A DNA stretch of 64,000 nt, from the NCBI GenBank assembly GCA_039602395.1, contig JBCNJP010000025.1, positions 46,891,980 through 46,955,979 on the forward strand, read 5' to 3'. The translations under genes were made by a program, and so were the position numbers. This document shows positions 34,477 through 45,700 of this stretch, piece after piece; the stretch's first letter is position 1, and each line of letters opens with the position of its first letter. Below the pieces are notes generated by a model, which worked only from the letters and a program-made list of their open reading frames with translations, did no database searches and was not told where the DNA came from. The stretch is from Deinandra increscens subsp. villosa. Lineage: Eukaryota > Streptophyta > Magnoliopsida > Asterales > Asteraceae.

Positions 34477-36041
34477 TAGTGCATAGTCTGACTGGCTTGA
34501 AGGTTGAGATGATGAAGACGAAGTCCAGTTATAAATACCATCTTCGAGTGAGACTAATGCCTTTCCTCCGTTGTTGACTCCTTGAGCAGCTTGAGAGTTA
34601 GACGATCCAGGATGAGAGACATTAGAGTTGGTATTCTAAGGTTTCTGATTGGATGAGTTGCTTTGCTTCTAATATGACTGGCTTCCATTGCCAGTTTGTT
34701 TCTGAAAAGCCTGATTACCTCCACCCGAGCTTGCAGGAGCATTCCACGTCCTAGGTTTTGGACATTCACGTGCGAAATGTCCGAGCTCTTGACAGTTGAA
34801 GCATTAAGCTTTAGACTTATCAAACCCGATATTGGCATTTGAAGGAGATTGGAACAACTTCATCCTAGTCTTTCTAAAGAACTTCCTCGTTCTAGCAGCT
34901 ATCATACCCATCTTCCACTTGATGTCGATCTCTTTTAGATCATCAGCAGAAATTTGGTTAAGATCTTCTTGACAAACAGTCATTGTCTCAATGTTCCCAG
35001 AAATTTGAGAGTTCATGCAAGCCAGGAAAGCATTGCACAAGTCTTGGTTCAAACTGGTGTTGTTTAATGAAATTGGTGCTGACTGCTGAACCATGAACCC
35101 TGACGGTGGCTGTTGAACATATGTAACATTTGTAGGTTGATGAGTGGCATGAGATGAAAATACTTCAGTTTGGATAACAGCTGGTAAAGGAGATGAAGCA
35201 GTTGCAGGCAGTGTAGAGCCAGACGAGTTGGAAAACTGGTAATTCTCTTCACAAGCAGAAGCGGCAAATGCAGCATTGGGAGCTGAGGAAGATGAGCCCC
35301 TTGAAATCACATTTCCCATAAGTGACTTACCACTATGTTCAACCGCTCTTACTTCATAGTCTCTCACCTTGTCTATCATATCCAGATAGTCAGCCTGAGT
35401 CAGATCGGTATTTTCTATCAGGTAAGTGACATATGAGGCAAATTCCTGAGGAAAAGAATGCAGGATTTTCCTTATGATATCTCTAGAGTCAGGACGAATT
35501 TTCTTGGTAGTCATTTCGGTAATGATTCTACAGAAGCGGTTGACGTGTGTTTCAAACGATTCTCCACTTCTGTGAGCGAAGGTGTTAAAAGCCAACTTCA
35601 ATTTCTCAAGTCTTCTCTCCTTTGTAGCCGGATTGCCTTCATACTTTTTCTCCAAACCAACCCAGATCTCATGTCCTGAAGTAGCCTCGTGAAATTGATG
35701 TAGCAAGTCATCATTCAGTGCCATCTTTATACAACCCAATGCACGCATGTCAAGTTTTCTTTGTGCCTTTCAGCAAGAGTCAGCTTATCCAAAGGTTTTG
35801 AAATCATCTTCCTGTTGTTAGGAGGATCAGCGACAGTAGTAGTAACAGTGCCAGGAGCAGTAGCTTCTTCAATTTCAAACACAGCCGGACCTTCAACGAT
35901 TGAAGTCAAAAGATCATAATCAACGTACTCCAGAAATAGCACAAACTTCCCTTTCCAATCATCGAAGTCACTTGCGCCCATTAGTTTTGGTGGACGATTG
36001 TGACCTTTCATGACAGGTGCAAACTGATTGCCTTCAGCCAT
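34477..36041 (-). pseudogene. Element B Gag core and first zinc knuckle
   Basis: Start ATG at 36041, MAEGNQFAPVMKGHNRPPKL, then the copia Gag core (DFDDWKGKFVLFLEYVDYDLL; after a frameshift near 35745: HQFHEATSGHEIWVGLEKKYEGN, FNTFAHRSGESFETHVNRF, ILHSFPQEFASYVTYLIENTD). The first zinc knuckle CFNCQELGHFAREC is at 34803-34762, preceded at once by TAA (34804-34806). Further stops occur near 34665 and 34635 in the Gly/Asn/Ser-rich tail. Gag packages the RNA and forms the virus-like particle in the cytoplasm. Confidence 0.9.
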
Positions 36042-36799
36042 TGGAAGTGAGAAACACTAAAATTTAGCACAAACTTGCTAAATTGACTAACGGTTCGGAC
36101 GGATTGAACGCTTGGTTCAAAATGCTCAAATGCTTGTAGAATGTTTGAATTCACACAAATCCTACATTCACAAACATAAACAAACTTAATTAGTCATTGA
36201 CAAGTGAGATTTCAGCAAAAACTTTGAAAAATCAAATTTCCAGACTTAGCCAAAATTTGAACAGCTTGTTCTCGAGTGATTTCAAATTTCAAAAATCAAT
36301 GTTGACAAAATCAATGTTTAAGATCATCAATAGGTTCGAAATTCATGTAGGATTACTTTACTCAACTGACACAAACTCCAAAAACCACTCTAAATGACCT
36401 AATTTGATGGAATAGTAAGATTATGTGAAGAACACCAAAAACCACCACTTTTAGCCTCTAAAATCTTCAATACTTGATGTTTTTGAGAGAAATCAGTGCC
36501 TATAGTTTCGGTTTTATGTGTATAAATCTCGCCATTCATCAATTTCAACAAAGAATCAATAGAAAAACAAATTTGATTTTTTTTTCAAGAACAAACTTAA
36601 AGAAAATGCGACTGTTCTTGGCTGAATCTCGAAAATCCGACTATTCTTCTTGAGTTTTACAGAAATATGAGTGAACCATTGTGTTTCTTGAGTGATTTCT
36701 ACCAAGAATCAACTCAAACAACAAGCAAATCCATCCAAAATTGACAATTCATACGAGATTTTCTCCATTTTGAGAAAAACTTCAAAAATGAAGAACATG
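36042..36799 (-). other. Element B 5' leader
   Basis: 758 bases between PBS and the gag start, A/T-rich, no coding frame supported. Unlike the C family leader it has no word array. Confidence 0.8.
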
Positions 36800-36811
36800 G
36801 CTCTGATACCA
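36800..36811 (-). promoter_or_regulatory. Element B primer-binding site (tRNA-Met type)
   Basis: The minus strand reads TGGTATCAGAGC, two bases inside the LTR end at 36814. Confidence 0.94.
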
Positions 36812-36813
36812 AT

Positions 36814-37697
36814 TGTCAGGACCAGATTTGAGCAACATGTTCTCATATGATTCATCACACAAGTGCGGAAATCATGTGTGATGGTCGATTTTGGATGAAT
36901 CTGCATCAATGTTCACACATTGATGATTACTAAAGCTCAAGAACACACACTAACACCAAGAACACACACACAAAAGCTCTCTTGTAGGATATTCCAGGAG
37001 TGTCGTTCCTCAATAGGGTTTTCTCAACTATATATATACTACAAGAGAGCATAGGACAAAAGGAATGTTTGACACACACAATCATTACCTAGATTTCGAC
37101 AAAATATTCTATCAGCACAGACAAGTTCGCTAGGCATTAGACAAGTTCGCTAAGCAGTAACAAGTTCGCTAACAAGTCCGCTAAGTACAAACAAGTTCGC
37201 TAACAAGTTCGCTAAGCACAAACAAGTTCGCTAATAAGTTCGCTAAGCACAAACAAGTTCGCTAACAAGTCCGCTAAGTACAAACAAGTTCGCTAACAAG
37301 TTCGCTAACAAGTTCGCTAAGTACAAACAAGTTCGCTAACAAGTTCGCTAAGAATGGACAATTCCGCTAACAAGTTCGCTAAGAGCAAAACAAGTTCGCT
37401 AAGTTTAGAAACAAGTCTGCTAAGTAAACAAGTCCGCTAGGAAAAAAATCAAGTACGCTAAGAAGAACTTTAAACAAATATGATAAGTGTTAAACAAGTC
37501 CGCTAAGTTCAATTCAGAGAAGTTCGCTAAGAGAAAGAAACAAGTACGCTAGATTCATACAAAAAAAATGTTTCTAAGTACAAGTTCAAAGTCTATTACA
37601 AAACAAAGTATCAAAACTAGAAAGGACATCAAAAAGGTCTTCACCAGCAATGCTCAACGGTGAATGGTTTGTGTTGCCAACAAAATAGGTTCCAACA
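36814..37697 (-). repeat. Element B 5' LTR (884 bp)
   Basis: Plus-strand ends TGTCAGGACC and GGTTCCAACA. The AAGTTCGCTAAG word array occupies 37121-37557, roughly 90 bases upstream (element sense) of a TATATATA box at 37029-37038. The right edge abuts coding sequence of C3, so the insertion site is C3 gag; predicted target duplication CTGAT (37698-37702). Confidence 0.94.
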
Positions 37698-38985
37698 CTG
37701 ATCTGACAAAAGAAAACAAATTGTTGACAAGAAATGTAGAGATTAATCAAGGAAAGGTGGAAAATGTTACACAGGAAATGTTTGATGCCCATGATAAAGT
37801 GAGAAGAGAAATTTCTTTGTCTATGAGAGTTTTAGAACAGTTGATAGAATTAAAAAAGGCTTTGGGTGAAGCTCAAAAGAAGATATCAGATTTAAATGTT
37901 CAAGTTCTGGATTTGAATCGTCAACTAAATAACTTGAAGAATTCACATTCTTTCACCAGTTATTTGTGCAACGACGAAAATTTCAAAAGAGTGTTTGGCG
38001 GTGAAGAATTCAATCAATTACCACCTCCATTGGTTCAAACTCATCCTCGAGTTGATGTCAAATCTTCTGACACAATTGGTGATTATTCAGAATTTGTTCC
38101 TACACAATCTTAGAAGAAGAAATCCACAGTTCCGAACAAGAAAGTGGAAAAGGAGGAAAGTCCATAAATCGTCTTCAAAGTTTGTTTATGGTGGGTTTAA
38201 TTCTGATGAAGGAGTCATTTTTGCTGATAAGGTGATTGAGAAAAATGAGGTTTTGTTGAGTGAAGCACAAACTGCTGCTAAGTTGGTTGAAGCCAACAAG
38301 TTGAAGGATATGAAAGCTGTATTTTCTCAAATGGCTAATGATGGTGTTTTTGGTTCTCAAGCTGAATCGTCCAAATCTGGTTCCAAACGTTCTGGGTTGG
38401 GATACAAGAATCAGAAATCTGAGAAGCAGAATAAGAAGAATATGCCCAAGAAAGCCCCAAAAGAAAAGAAAGACACAAGCTTAGAACAAAAAGTTAAGGA
38501 TTCTTCATCATCTGGATCAAATTTCACACCTCGAAGTCCTACATCGAAATGGGCACATTCTAATCGATTTCAAATTTTTGATGATATTTCAGATAGTTTT
38601 GATTCCGATGATAGATGTCATTCAGTTCAGGACAAAGCACACTCTTAACGATCTTATCGTTTGTGCTACCAGTATCGCCAAAAGGGACACATGGCAAAGG
38701 ATTGTTCTAAAATAGCCAAAAGATCATTTTCTAACAAATCTGCCACAGTTATAGATGAATCTAGGCATAATTTTTACTAATTCACCACCTTCAAAGTCAA
38801 AATCTAAAATGAAACAATTTTTCAAATTTGATTCAAGTGTTGGTGGTTCATCACATGATGATGATTCTGTTAAAAATGAAACAGCAAAAATGCAGTGGCG
38901 ACCTAAGGTGGTCACTAAAGCTGCTAATAATTTTATGGAATACACTGGTCTACCAGAAGCTATGTGCTTCGGGTCATTTGAATAG
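37698..38985 (+). pseudogene. C3 Gag, C-terminal half
   Basis: SDLTKENKLLTRNVEINQGK.. continues as coiled coil (ALGEAQKKISDLNVQVLDLN), then FTSYLCNDENFKRVFG, TIGDYSEFVPTQS and a TAG at 38111-38113. In a second frame: SGSKRSGLGYKNQ, a Lys-rich stretch, TPRSPTSKWAHSNRFQIFDD, then a zinc knuckle at 38664-38705 whose second Cys is Tyr (CYQYRQKGHMAKDC), then RWRPKVVTKAAN-like text ending CFGSFE* at 38985. The end aligns with the C2 Gag end (RLGSFIN*), evidence that Gag normally terminates here without entering pol. Confidence 0.82.
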
Positions 38986-40740
38986 TAATCATTTAAAACC
39001 AGTGTGCAGGTTTCTTCAAGAAGACCTGTTGGTGATTATGAAGTTCAAAGCTTTTAGCAGTTACTGATAGTGGAGTCTCCTGCTTCACTTAAATTGAATG
39101 CTACATATTTCAAAAACTAAAAGTTTTTTTGAAAGCTTAAATTGAAAGGTATCAGTATCGATTGGTCAATTTTCTTTCTTTAATGCATTTCGTATGTAGT
39201 TTAGGGGGAGCAAATTAAAAAACCAAAAATAGTGTCTTTGTGTTTTTGTTAAAATGAAAATCCAAAAATAGAGTTTTTATTTTAAAAGGGGAGAAAAAGG
39301 AAAAATACAAAAACATTGAAAAACAGAAAAATACAAAAACATTAAAAAATGAGAAATTGATCCGACATAATTGGGAAATGATGATACTGGCTTACGTGTC
39401 TGACTCATGAATAAAATAGAAGAAAAAGCCATAGGATCTTTGCTCGATGCGCTTGGTAGGCTCGGCATTAAATCAGAAAGTATTCAGATGTGATAAACAC
39501 ATTAAATACAAATGCTTGACCAAGTGGACAACATGTTGATGCATATGTCAAGATATCAAGAAAAAGATATGTGAAAAAGGAAAATGAGCAGTGTATACAT
39601 GTGTTCATTTTGCAAAGATTTAAACTTGTTTGATTTTCTTTATATTGTCAAACGATCTGACTTTCTCTGCGTGTCCACAAGACCGACCTGATTGTTGTTC
39701 GTTTGACGTTCTGCTTTATTTTCTTTGGTGTTTCGTATAACTCATCAGACTTTCTCTGCGTGTACGGGTGTACCGACCTGATAGTTATTGGGTTATACAA
39801 TTTCATCTTGTTTTTATTTTCTTATTTTGTTAAATCCGAGGCCTTATCTGCGTATCAAAAGATCGACCTTAAGGTAGACGATTTAATGTTCTTATTTCTT
39901 TTTGCATGGAACACAGTTGACTAAATCATCAATACAATCATTGTGTGATTAAATCACAAATGAAATCACAAAGTGTGATTTAAAAGAAAATACATATCTG
40001 AGTATGTATGATAGTGTGGGGTACACTAGTCAAAGTAAATCTAATCAATACAATAACATATCCAGATGTTATGATTTTGATTGTGCCTGAGTTTAAGATG
40101 AATAAATTATACCAGTAATCGACATGACCTGTGTGCTGAAGTAATTGAAACTGAAGTGTAGTTCAGCATGTCATGACCAATATGATCCTAAGTTGTGATC
40201 TTTCTCGCAAAAGACAAAAATAGTGTGTGATTCCGTATTTCATTTATGTATTGCATTTCTGTTTCATATTTGAAAATTCCAAAAAGATTTTAGGTGTGTT
40301 ATAGCATAAACTTAGAAAAATCAAAAAGATTTTCGGTAAGTTTTGATATAAAGTTTCAAAAAGCCAAAAAGATTTTGTTTCTTATTTGTTTTCGACCAAT
40401 CGATACACGATACAAAATTAAAATTTCAAATCTATATCTTGGATTCTCGAAGAGAAGTTTTGCGCCAAGATTAAATTAATTTTCAAAAGAAAAGAAAAGT
40501 CGCATTTCTGTCTTCTAAAATTGCAGGTTTCTGTGTGAACAAGACTCAAGCATGGTGAAAGGGGGAGTAAGTAATATCTTTCACAAGTGGATCTTGAAGT
40601 TCAAAGACTATTCAAGATTGATCCAGCCATGCAAGCTCTATTTCTGACAAGATTTCAAGTTGAAGATCAGACGCAGTGATGCTGAAGATTAAAGACTGGA
40701 GTTTTGTTAGATAGATAGATAGCTAGATACACTACACGTT
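38986..40740 (+). other. C3 3' untranslated region
   Basis: About 1.75 kb, no gene; colinear with 56970-58648 of C2 and the reverse complement of 26197-27909 of C1. Contains the three-hairpin segment at 39647-39887 and ends at the PPT. A plus-strand frame at 39703-39924 runs over the hairpins but is not kept in C2. Confidence 0.8.
39647..39887 (+). ncRNA. Three-hairpin conserved RNA segment in the C3 3' UTR
   Basis: Units 39647-39707 (GTCAAAC/GTTTGAC), 39735-39797 (GTATAAC/GTTATAC) and 39829-39887 (GTTAAATC with GATTTAAT, one lost pair). The inner hairpin of unit 1 is GTC-CACAA-GAC where C1 and C2 have ATC-GAAA-GAT, a compensatory A-T to G-C change; unit 2 is GTAC-GGGT-GTAC; unit 3 is ATC-AAAA-GAT. 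Confidence 0.65.
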
Positions 40741-40750
40741 AAGGGGGAGT
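40741..40750 (+). promoter_or_regulatory. C3 polypurine tract
   Basis: AAGGGGGAGT one base before the LTR start TGTTAGAGC. Confidence 0.9.
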
Positions 40751-40751
40751 T

Positions 40752-41113
40752 TGTTAGAGCATATTCCTAAGCTACCTTGTGTCTCGTGTATTGTATCTAG
40801 GTTAGAGCATCTTTGTGAGTCTTAATGGCAACATATTGGTGGCCGTACCAAATGGTACGCCGGACCAATTGGTATGTCCGTACCAGATAGTACGCAGGTT
40901 AATATGTTGCACCTATAAATAATTCATGTTAGAGAGAGTTAGAACAAGTTCTGTCATTCTCTACTCTTAAGTGTGTGTAACTGAGTGTGTTCTCTCTCTC
41001 TCTAGACTTTGTGTATTCTCTAAGTGAAATCAATAAAGCAAAGCTTTATTTACATCGTGTGCATTCTCGTATTATCGAATCATGCAATAGTAAGATCCCT
41101 CCGTGGTTTTACA
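40752..41113 (+). repeat. C3 3' LTR (362 bp)
   Basis: TGTTAGAGCATATTCC ... GTGGTTTTACA. Contains GTACCAAATGGTACG-type words (40850-40905) upstream of CCTATAAATAATTC (TATA box near 40914-40920). It is diverged from the C1 and C2 LTRs but close to the C4 LTR (both end CTCCGTGGTTTTACA), so C3 and C4 form one subfamily. Confidence 0.94.
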
Positions 41114-41620
41114 TATTTATTTAAAATCTTGTGTTCATCCAAGCTGAAGCAAGTCAAAACACCTTTTTAATTAAGTAGACTTTTTATGTAAACTCCATTA
41201 TATGACTCGTTATATGAGGAAGTAGACATAATTTGGTATGTATAATATGACTTCTAAAATAATGGTATTTATTTTATTCATACAAATATATAATTACTTG
41301 GTAACATGATGTATTAAATTTTGGGTTATTGATAAACTCCATTAAATTTGTAAATCCAACATGAACATATTGTTATAATTAAAATATTAATCGCAAAATG
41401 AAAAAAATGGAATACGCTGTGCATATACTTGTAATTAAAATATTAAATAGCAAAATGGAAGGGATGGGATATGTGGCATACATTCTAGGTTCATTTTGTT
41501 GAGTTCTATTTTTATTATTGTCACTTTTTTATATATATACTACTGTATGAACTAATTAGATGGAGACAAAATTAAGATATACATCTAAAAAATAATAATA
41601 ATAATCTAAATTTAGGTAAG
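41114..41620. other. Unassigned A/T-rich spacer
   Basis: 507 bases with no ORF, no LTR ends and no match to other parts of the window that I can see. It contains a short (AAT)n tract at about 41590-41603. It may be the original genomic DNA between two insertions, or an unrecognised repeat. Confidence 0.6.
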
Positions 41621-41985
41621 TGTTAGAGCTTATTCCTATGCTATCGTGTGTCTCGTGTATTGTATCAAGTCTAGAGCGTATTTGTGAGTCTATAGTTGCA
41701 ACATACCAAGGTGCCGTACCAAATGGTACGCCGTACCAATTGGTATGTCCGTACCAAATGGTATGCTAGTTGGTACGCTGGTAAGTTGCTAACTATAAAT
41801 AGTTCGTGTTAGAGAGAGTTCAGGGGTTCTGTCATTTCTTCACTTCTTAACTGTGTGTAACTGAGTGTGTTTCTCTCTCTAGCTTGTATCTCTTTGTGAA
41901 TCAATAAAGCAAAGCTTTATTTACATCTGTGTTCGTTCTCGATTTACCGAATCATGTAGTAGTAAGATCTCTCCGTGGTTTTACA
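41621..41985 (+). repeat. C4 5' LTR (365 bp)
   Basis: TGTTAGAGCTTATTCC ... CTCCGTGGTTTTACA, followed by AG and the PBS. GTACCAAATGGTAC-type words at 41705-41785 precede CTATAAATAG (TATA near 41792-41800). Confidence 0.94.
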
Positions 41986-41987
41986 AG

Positions 41988-41999
41988 TGGTATCAGAGC
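41988..41999 (+). promoter_or_regulatory. C4 primer-binding site (tRNA-Met type)
   Basis: TGGTATCAGAGC two bases after the LTR. Confidence 0.94.
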
Positions 42000-42713
42000 A
42001 ATCCAGGTTGCTTAACTACTTTGGTTTGATCATTTTCGAGTTTTAGAGAGAGAAAGTTTGGGTTTTCTTTGTTTTTCATCTATTTTTCTCAATTCTGAGT
42101 GATTCTAAGGTCAAAAATGATTTCTGAGTGTTCCTAGTGAGTTTTCGCACCTCACTGAATCAAATTCCAGTCCCAAAAGTCGAAAATTTGAAAAATCCGT
42201 CGATCTCAGTTTCATACGTCGTTGGTACACTAGAAGAACAGCTAGTACGTCTTTGGTACGCTTCTGGTACGTAAGGCAATATTCATCAGTTTCTGGTACG
42301 CTGAAATCTGGTCCGGAAGACAATCTTCAAGTTTGGTCCGCGATGGTTATTCACTGGTCCGCTGACAGTTACTCCGTACCAAACTGGTACGCTGAGGGTG
42401 GTCTGGTACGCTGAAGTCATCTGGTCCGCATCTGGTACGCTGAGTTGGTTTGGTCTACTGATTTGGTCTGGTACGTAGATTGGTACGCTGAGAAGTTTTG
42501 GTACGCTGGCAAAAAAGTGACGTTCACTAAAACTGACGTAACTTGAGAACCGTTAAGAGTTATGGGAGCTAATACCAGCCAAAACGTTCATCTCGACGAG
42601 ATCTATACTTTTACTGCCTAACAGCTAGTACCCTCCGGTTTGACTCCCGAAATCCACTTGGAAGACCTTCGTTTTTGAGTTTGAAGTTTTGACGGTCAAT
42701 TTTTAACTCCAAG
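42000..42713 (+). repeat. C4 5' leader with GGTACGCTG word array
   Basis: No coding frame. 42225-42510 has at least fifteen copies of GGTACGCTG, GGTCCGCTG and relatives (GGTACGCTT, GGTACGTA) at irregular spacing. The same position in C2 and C1 carries the same word. Confidence 0.85.
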
Positions 42714-45700
42714 ATGAGCGATTTTCACGCATTTTCAGCTGCTCAAACATCGTTGCAAGCAATGATGAATTATGATAATGAGATAGGAACAACACAAAAG
42801 GTTCCTAAGTTACTACGATTGGAAGATTACTATAATTGGAGGAGTCGTTTTGAATTTTACATTTTTTCACAAGATGTTGATTGTTGGATTCCAATTGAGA
42901 AAGAATATGAGCATCCGATGATAGGTCCCAACAAGCCAAAGATGATTAGTAGTTTTGATGCAGAGGAACGAAAACTCTTTTCCAGAGAAAAGAAAACATA
43001 TAGTTATCTTACAATGGCTTTACCAAAAGATCTAATGCATCAATTTAAACAACATACAATGGCTAAAGAATTATGGGATGCTATTGCTGAAAGATGTGAG
43101 GGCAACGATCAATACAAGAAGACTCGGAAGAAAGTATTAAAGAAAGAATTCGATAATTTTGGACATTGTGATAATGAAAAGGTGTCAGATTTGATTGCAA
43201 GGTTTTCACACTTGATCAATGAACTTGATGTTGTGGGGGTCAAGAAAGAGAGTGAAGAACTAAAAGAGAAGTTTCTGGAAGCATTACCCGAAAAGTGGGA
43301 AAACTATGTAATGATGTTGGCTAATGATCCAAGCTATACAAATTGGACATTCAATCAACTAACTTGCAAGTTACAAGCCTGAGAGATGGAATTGATAGTC
43401 AAGAAGTCAACATCTCCTTCGATTCAAAATCCTGAATTGTATTTTGGAGAAAATGTTGCTACCGTTCATGCTAAAGCAAAATCTCATTCTAGTTCAAGCA
43501 TTAATCCACCAACAACAGATTTTCTTGCTGGAACGTCTGAAAATACTGGTTATTCTTCGGGTTGCAGTTTTACTATTCCCGATAAATCATCAAGCAAGTA
43601 TACTGCTAATCAAGCTACTGAAGATCTAGCTGCATTGCTATCTGCTTTCATATCATCTTCATCTGGATCCATATTTAGTCAAACTGGTAATTTTGGTATG
43701 TTTCCAGATGATTTAAGTCAGATGGATGATGATCAGCTGCATAAGTTAGATTTGGAGTGGCAATTTGCTATGCTTGTTCAAAGAGGAAAAAAGATTTATG
43801 AAGAAACATGGACAACAATCTCTTTTTCAAGGAGGAAAGTTTGGTTTAGATAAGTCGAAGCTTAAAATTTTTAAATGTTCTACATTTAGAAATTTTGCTC
43901 GAGAATGCAAGCAATCTTCTTCTAAACCAAGTACTTCGGATAATCATAATCATAATAAAGATGCAAAAGCACTAGTGACTAGGGGTGAGCATAAGTCGGG
44001 TAAACCCGGCCCACCCGTGAGAACCGACCCACCAGAACCGGAAACCGGACCCGGTTATTCATTTGCATTCGGTTCGCGGTTCCCAAATCAGTACCTAAAC
44101 AGTTTTGGTCCGGGTCTCGGGTCTGACCCGTCGGAACCAATTAAACCCGTAGAACTGGTTGTCAAGGTAAAAACCTAGAATTTATAGGAGACCCATTAAT
44201 TCATTAAATGTTTTTATATTTCCAAAATTTCAAACTGGGCTGGTGGTCGCTCAGTGTCCATCTCTTCATCTTTTTTTCTCTTTCTGCGATCAATTGATTT
44301 CCAGGAGCAAAGAGCAATCATCAGTTCATCACCATCGCTTCAAGTCTTCATCTTAGAAACTTCAACTCTTCAAGTAAGTAACTGATTTTGTAATCATCCA
44401 TGTAACATGTAAGTTGTAACCAAATTGCCATTCGAAATTTCGAATTCTATGTTAGTTTGCCATGATTCGATTCGATTAAATAGTTTGTTTAGGACTGTGC
44501 TGTGCAAACGAATTTTAAATCAGATTGCCATTTGATTCGATTAATACTAGGGGTATTAGATAATAGATTAAACTTTGGTCCATTTGATGTAATTCATTCT
44601 CTGGCATTCGATTCTATATTACAACTTTACAAGCAATTCGAATTTTTTGAACAGAATGGATGAGGACGACCCATTAAATGGAACAAAAGAACAGAAAAAA
44701 TGGGTCAAGAAAAGAACCGTGGGAACCGATTACTTACCCGACATATAACCGGACCGACCCGTTATAACTGGGTCCGGTTCCGGTTCTTTTAATTTTGCTA
44801 TCCGGTTCTCGGTCCCGGGTCGGTTTTAAACGGGTCTGACGGGTTTGACCCGGTTGCTCACCCCTACTAGTGACTGAGGAAGGTTATGATTGGGCTGCAG
44901 AGTTTCCGGATGAATCTGCATTTTTAGTTCAATCTCCAGAAAATTATGGATTGATGGCAAATATCGAGATTGAATCAAGTGGGTATGCATCGGAGATCAG
45001 TAAATTTGAAACAAGTGATTCTGAAGATAATGGTTATGAGTCAACTTGTGAATTTTGTGCTCAAAAGGATAGAAAAATTCGAGAATTGGTTCAAGAAAAA
45101 GAAGGGTTAATGGTTGAAAGGACAAAGAAGGAAGAAGGATTAGAAAATTTCAAAAAGAAGTTTGAAGATTCTGATGAGATTCTAAAGATAAATGAGAAAT
45201 TAGTCAAGGAAAATAATGTTTTGATGGAAGAGTTTGTAGAGCTTCAGACAAAATTGGACGAGCTGGTCAGTGCAGATAAAGAAAAAATTTTGAAATTGCA
45301 AACTGAGAATGAAGAGTTGGTTAAAAGTGCTGACAAGTGGGAGAGTGAAGCAAAAGATGTCATTAGTGATTTTGATGCTTTATTTCAGAAATCCACTGCG
45401 AAAGTCGAAGTGCTGAAGCAAGCTTATGATGAACTTAAGAAAGAGTTTGATGAAGTTACTGCTGCAGCAAAACAACATCGATTGGTTCATTCTGAACTAC
45501 AAGACAAAGTTATCAGTTTGAAAGAAGAAAATCAATTACTGAAAAGAAATATTGAGATTCATGAGGGTAGGGTGAAGAAAATTACTCGAGAAGTGTATGA
45601 TGCCCATGATCAAATGCGACAAGAGAAGTTTGTGTCTAATCGAGCTTCGGAGCAATTGATTGATTCAGAAAAGGCGTTGGGGGAAGCTCAAAAGAAAATA

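Larger units (their letters stand above)
11057..37697 (-). mobile_element. Element B: giant Ty1/copia retrotransposon with an extra 3' ORF (host of a solo LTR and of C1)
   Basis: Element-sense order: 5' LTR (37697-36814), PBS (36811-36800), gag with zinc knuckle, long coiled-coil linker with a second zinc knuckle, protease, integrase, RT, RNase H (ending 24013), a long non-coding region with an internal word array and TATA box, a large extra ORF (16649-11942), PPT and 3' LTR (11896-11057). Integrase before RT is diagnostic of Ty1/copia. Without the solo LTR (2.6 kb plus TSD) and C1 (4.9 kb plus TSD) the element is about 19 kb, very large for copia. A large Gag and an env-position ORF recall Sireviruses, but I cannot confirm this lineage. 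Every coding part is broken, so the copy is not autonomous now. Confidence 0.88.
37698..41113 (+). mobile_element. Element C3: 3' half of a Gag-only copia-like element, cut by B
   Basis: Begins in the middle of the coiled-coil part of Gag (matching C4 at about 45520) directly at the outer edge of the B LTR, and continues through the Gag C-terminus, 3' UTR with the three-hairpin segment, PPT (40741-40750) and 3' LTR (40752-41113). The 5' LTR and Gag start are missing; if B and B' form one insertion they should lie left of the window. Confidence 0.88.

Noticed and set aside
39703..39924. Hydrophobic 73-codon frame in the C3 3' UTR, and a related frame on the minus strand at 26945-27238
   Set aside because: It overlaps the hairpin segment and is broken in C2 while the DNA stays similar; conservation follows pairing, not codons.
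41114..41620. Possible gene or element between C3 and C4
   Set aside because: A/T-rich, no ORF, no terminal repeats, no target duplication; left as unassigned.
43980..44178. C-terminal extension of the C4 Gag frame (PGPPVRTDPPEPETGP..)
   Set aside because: It is read-through into the hAT element, whose exact TIRs and target duplication start at 43980.
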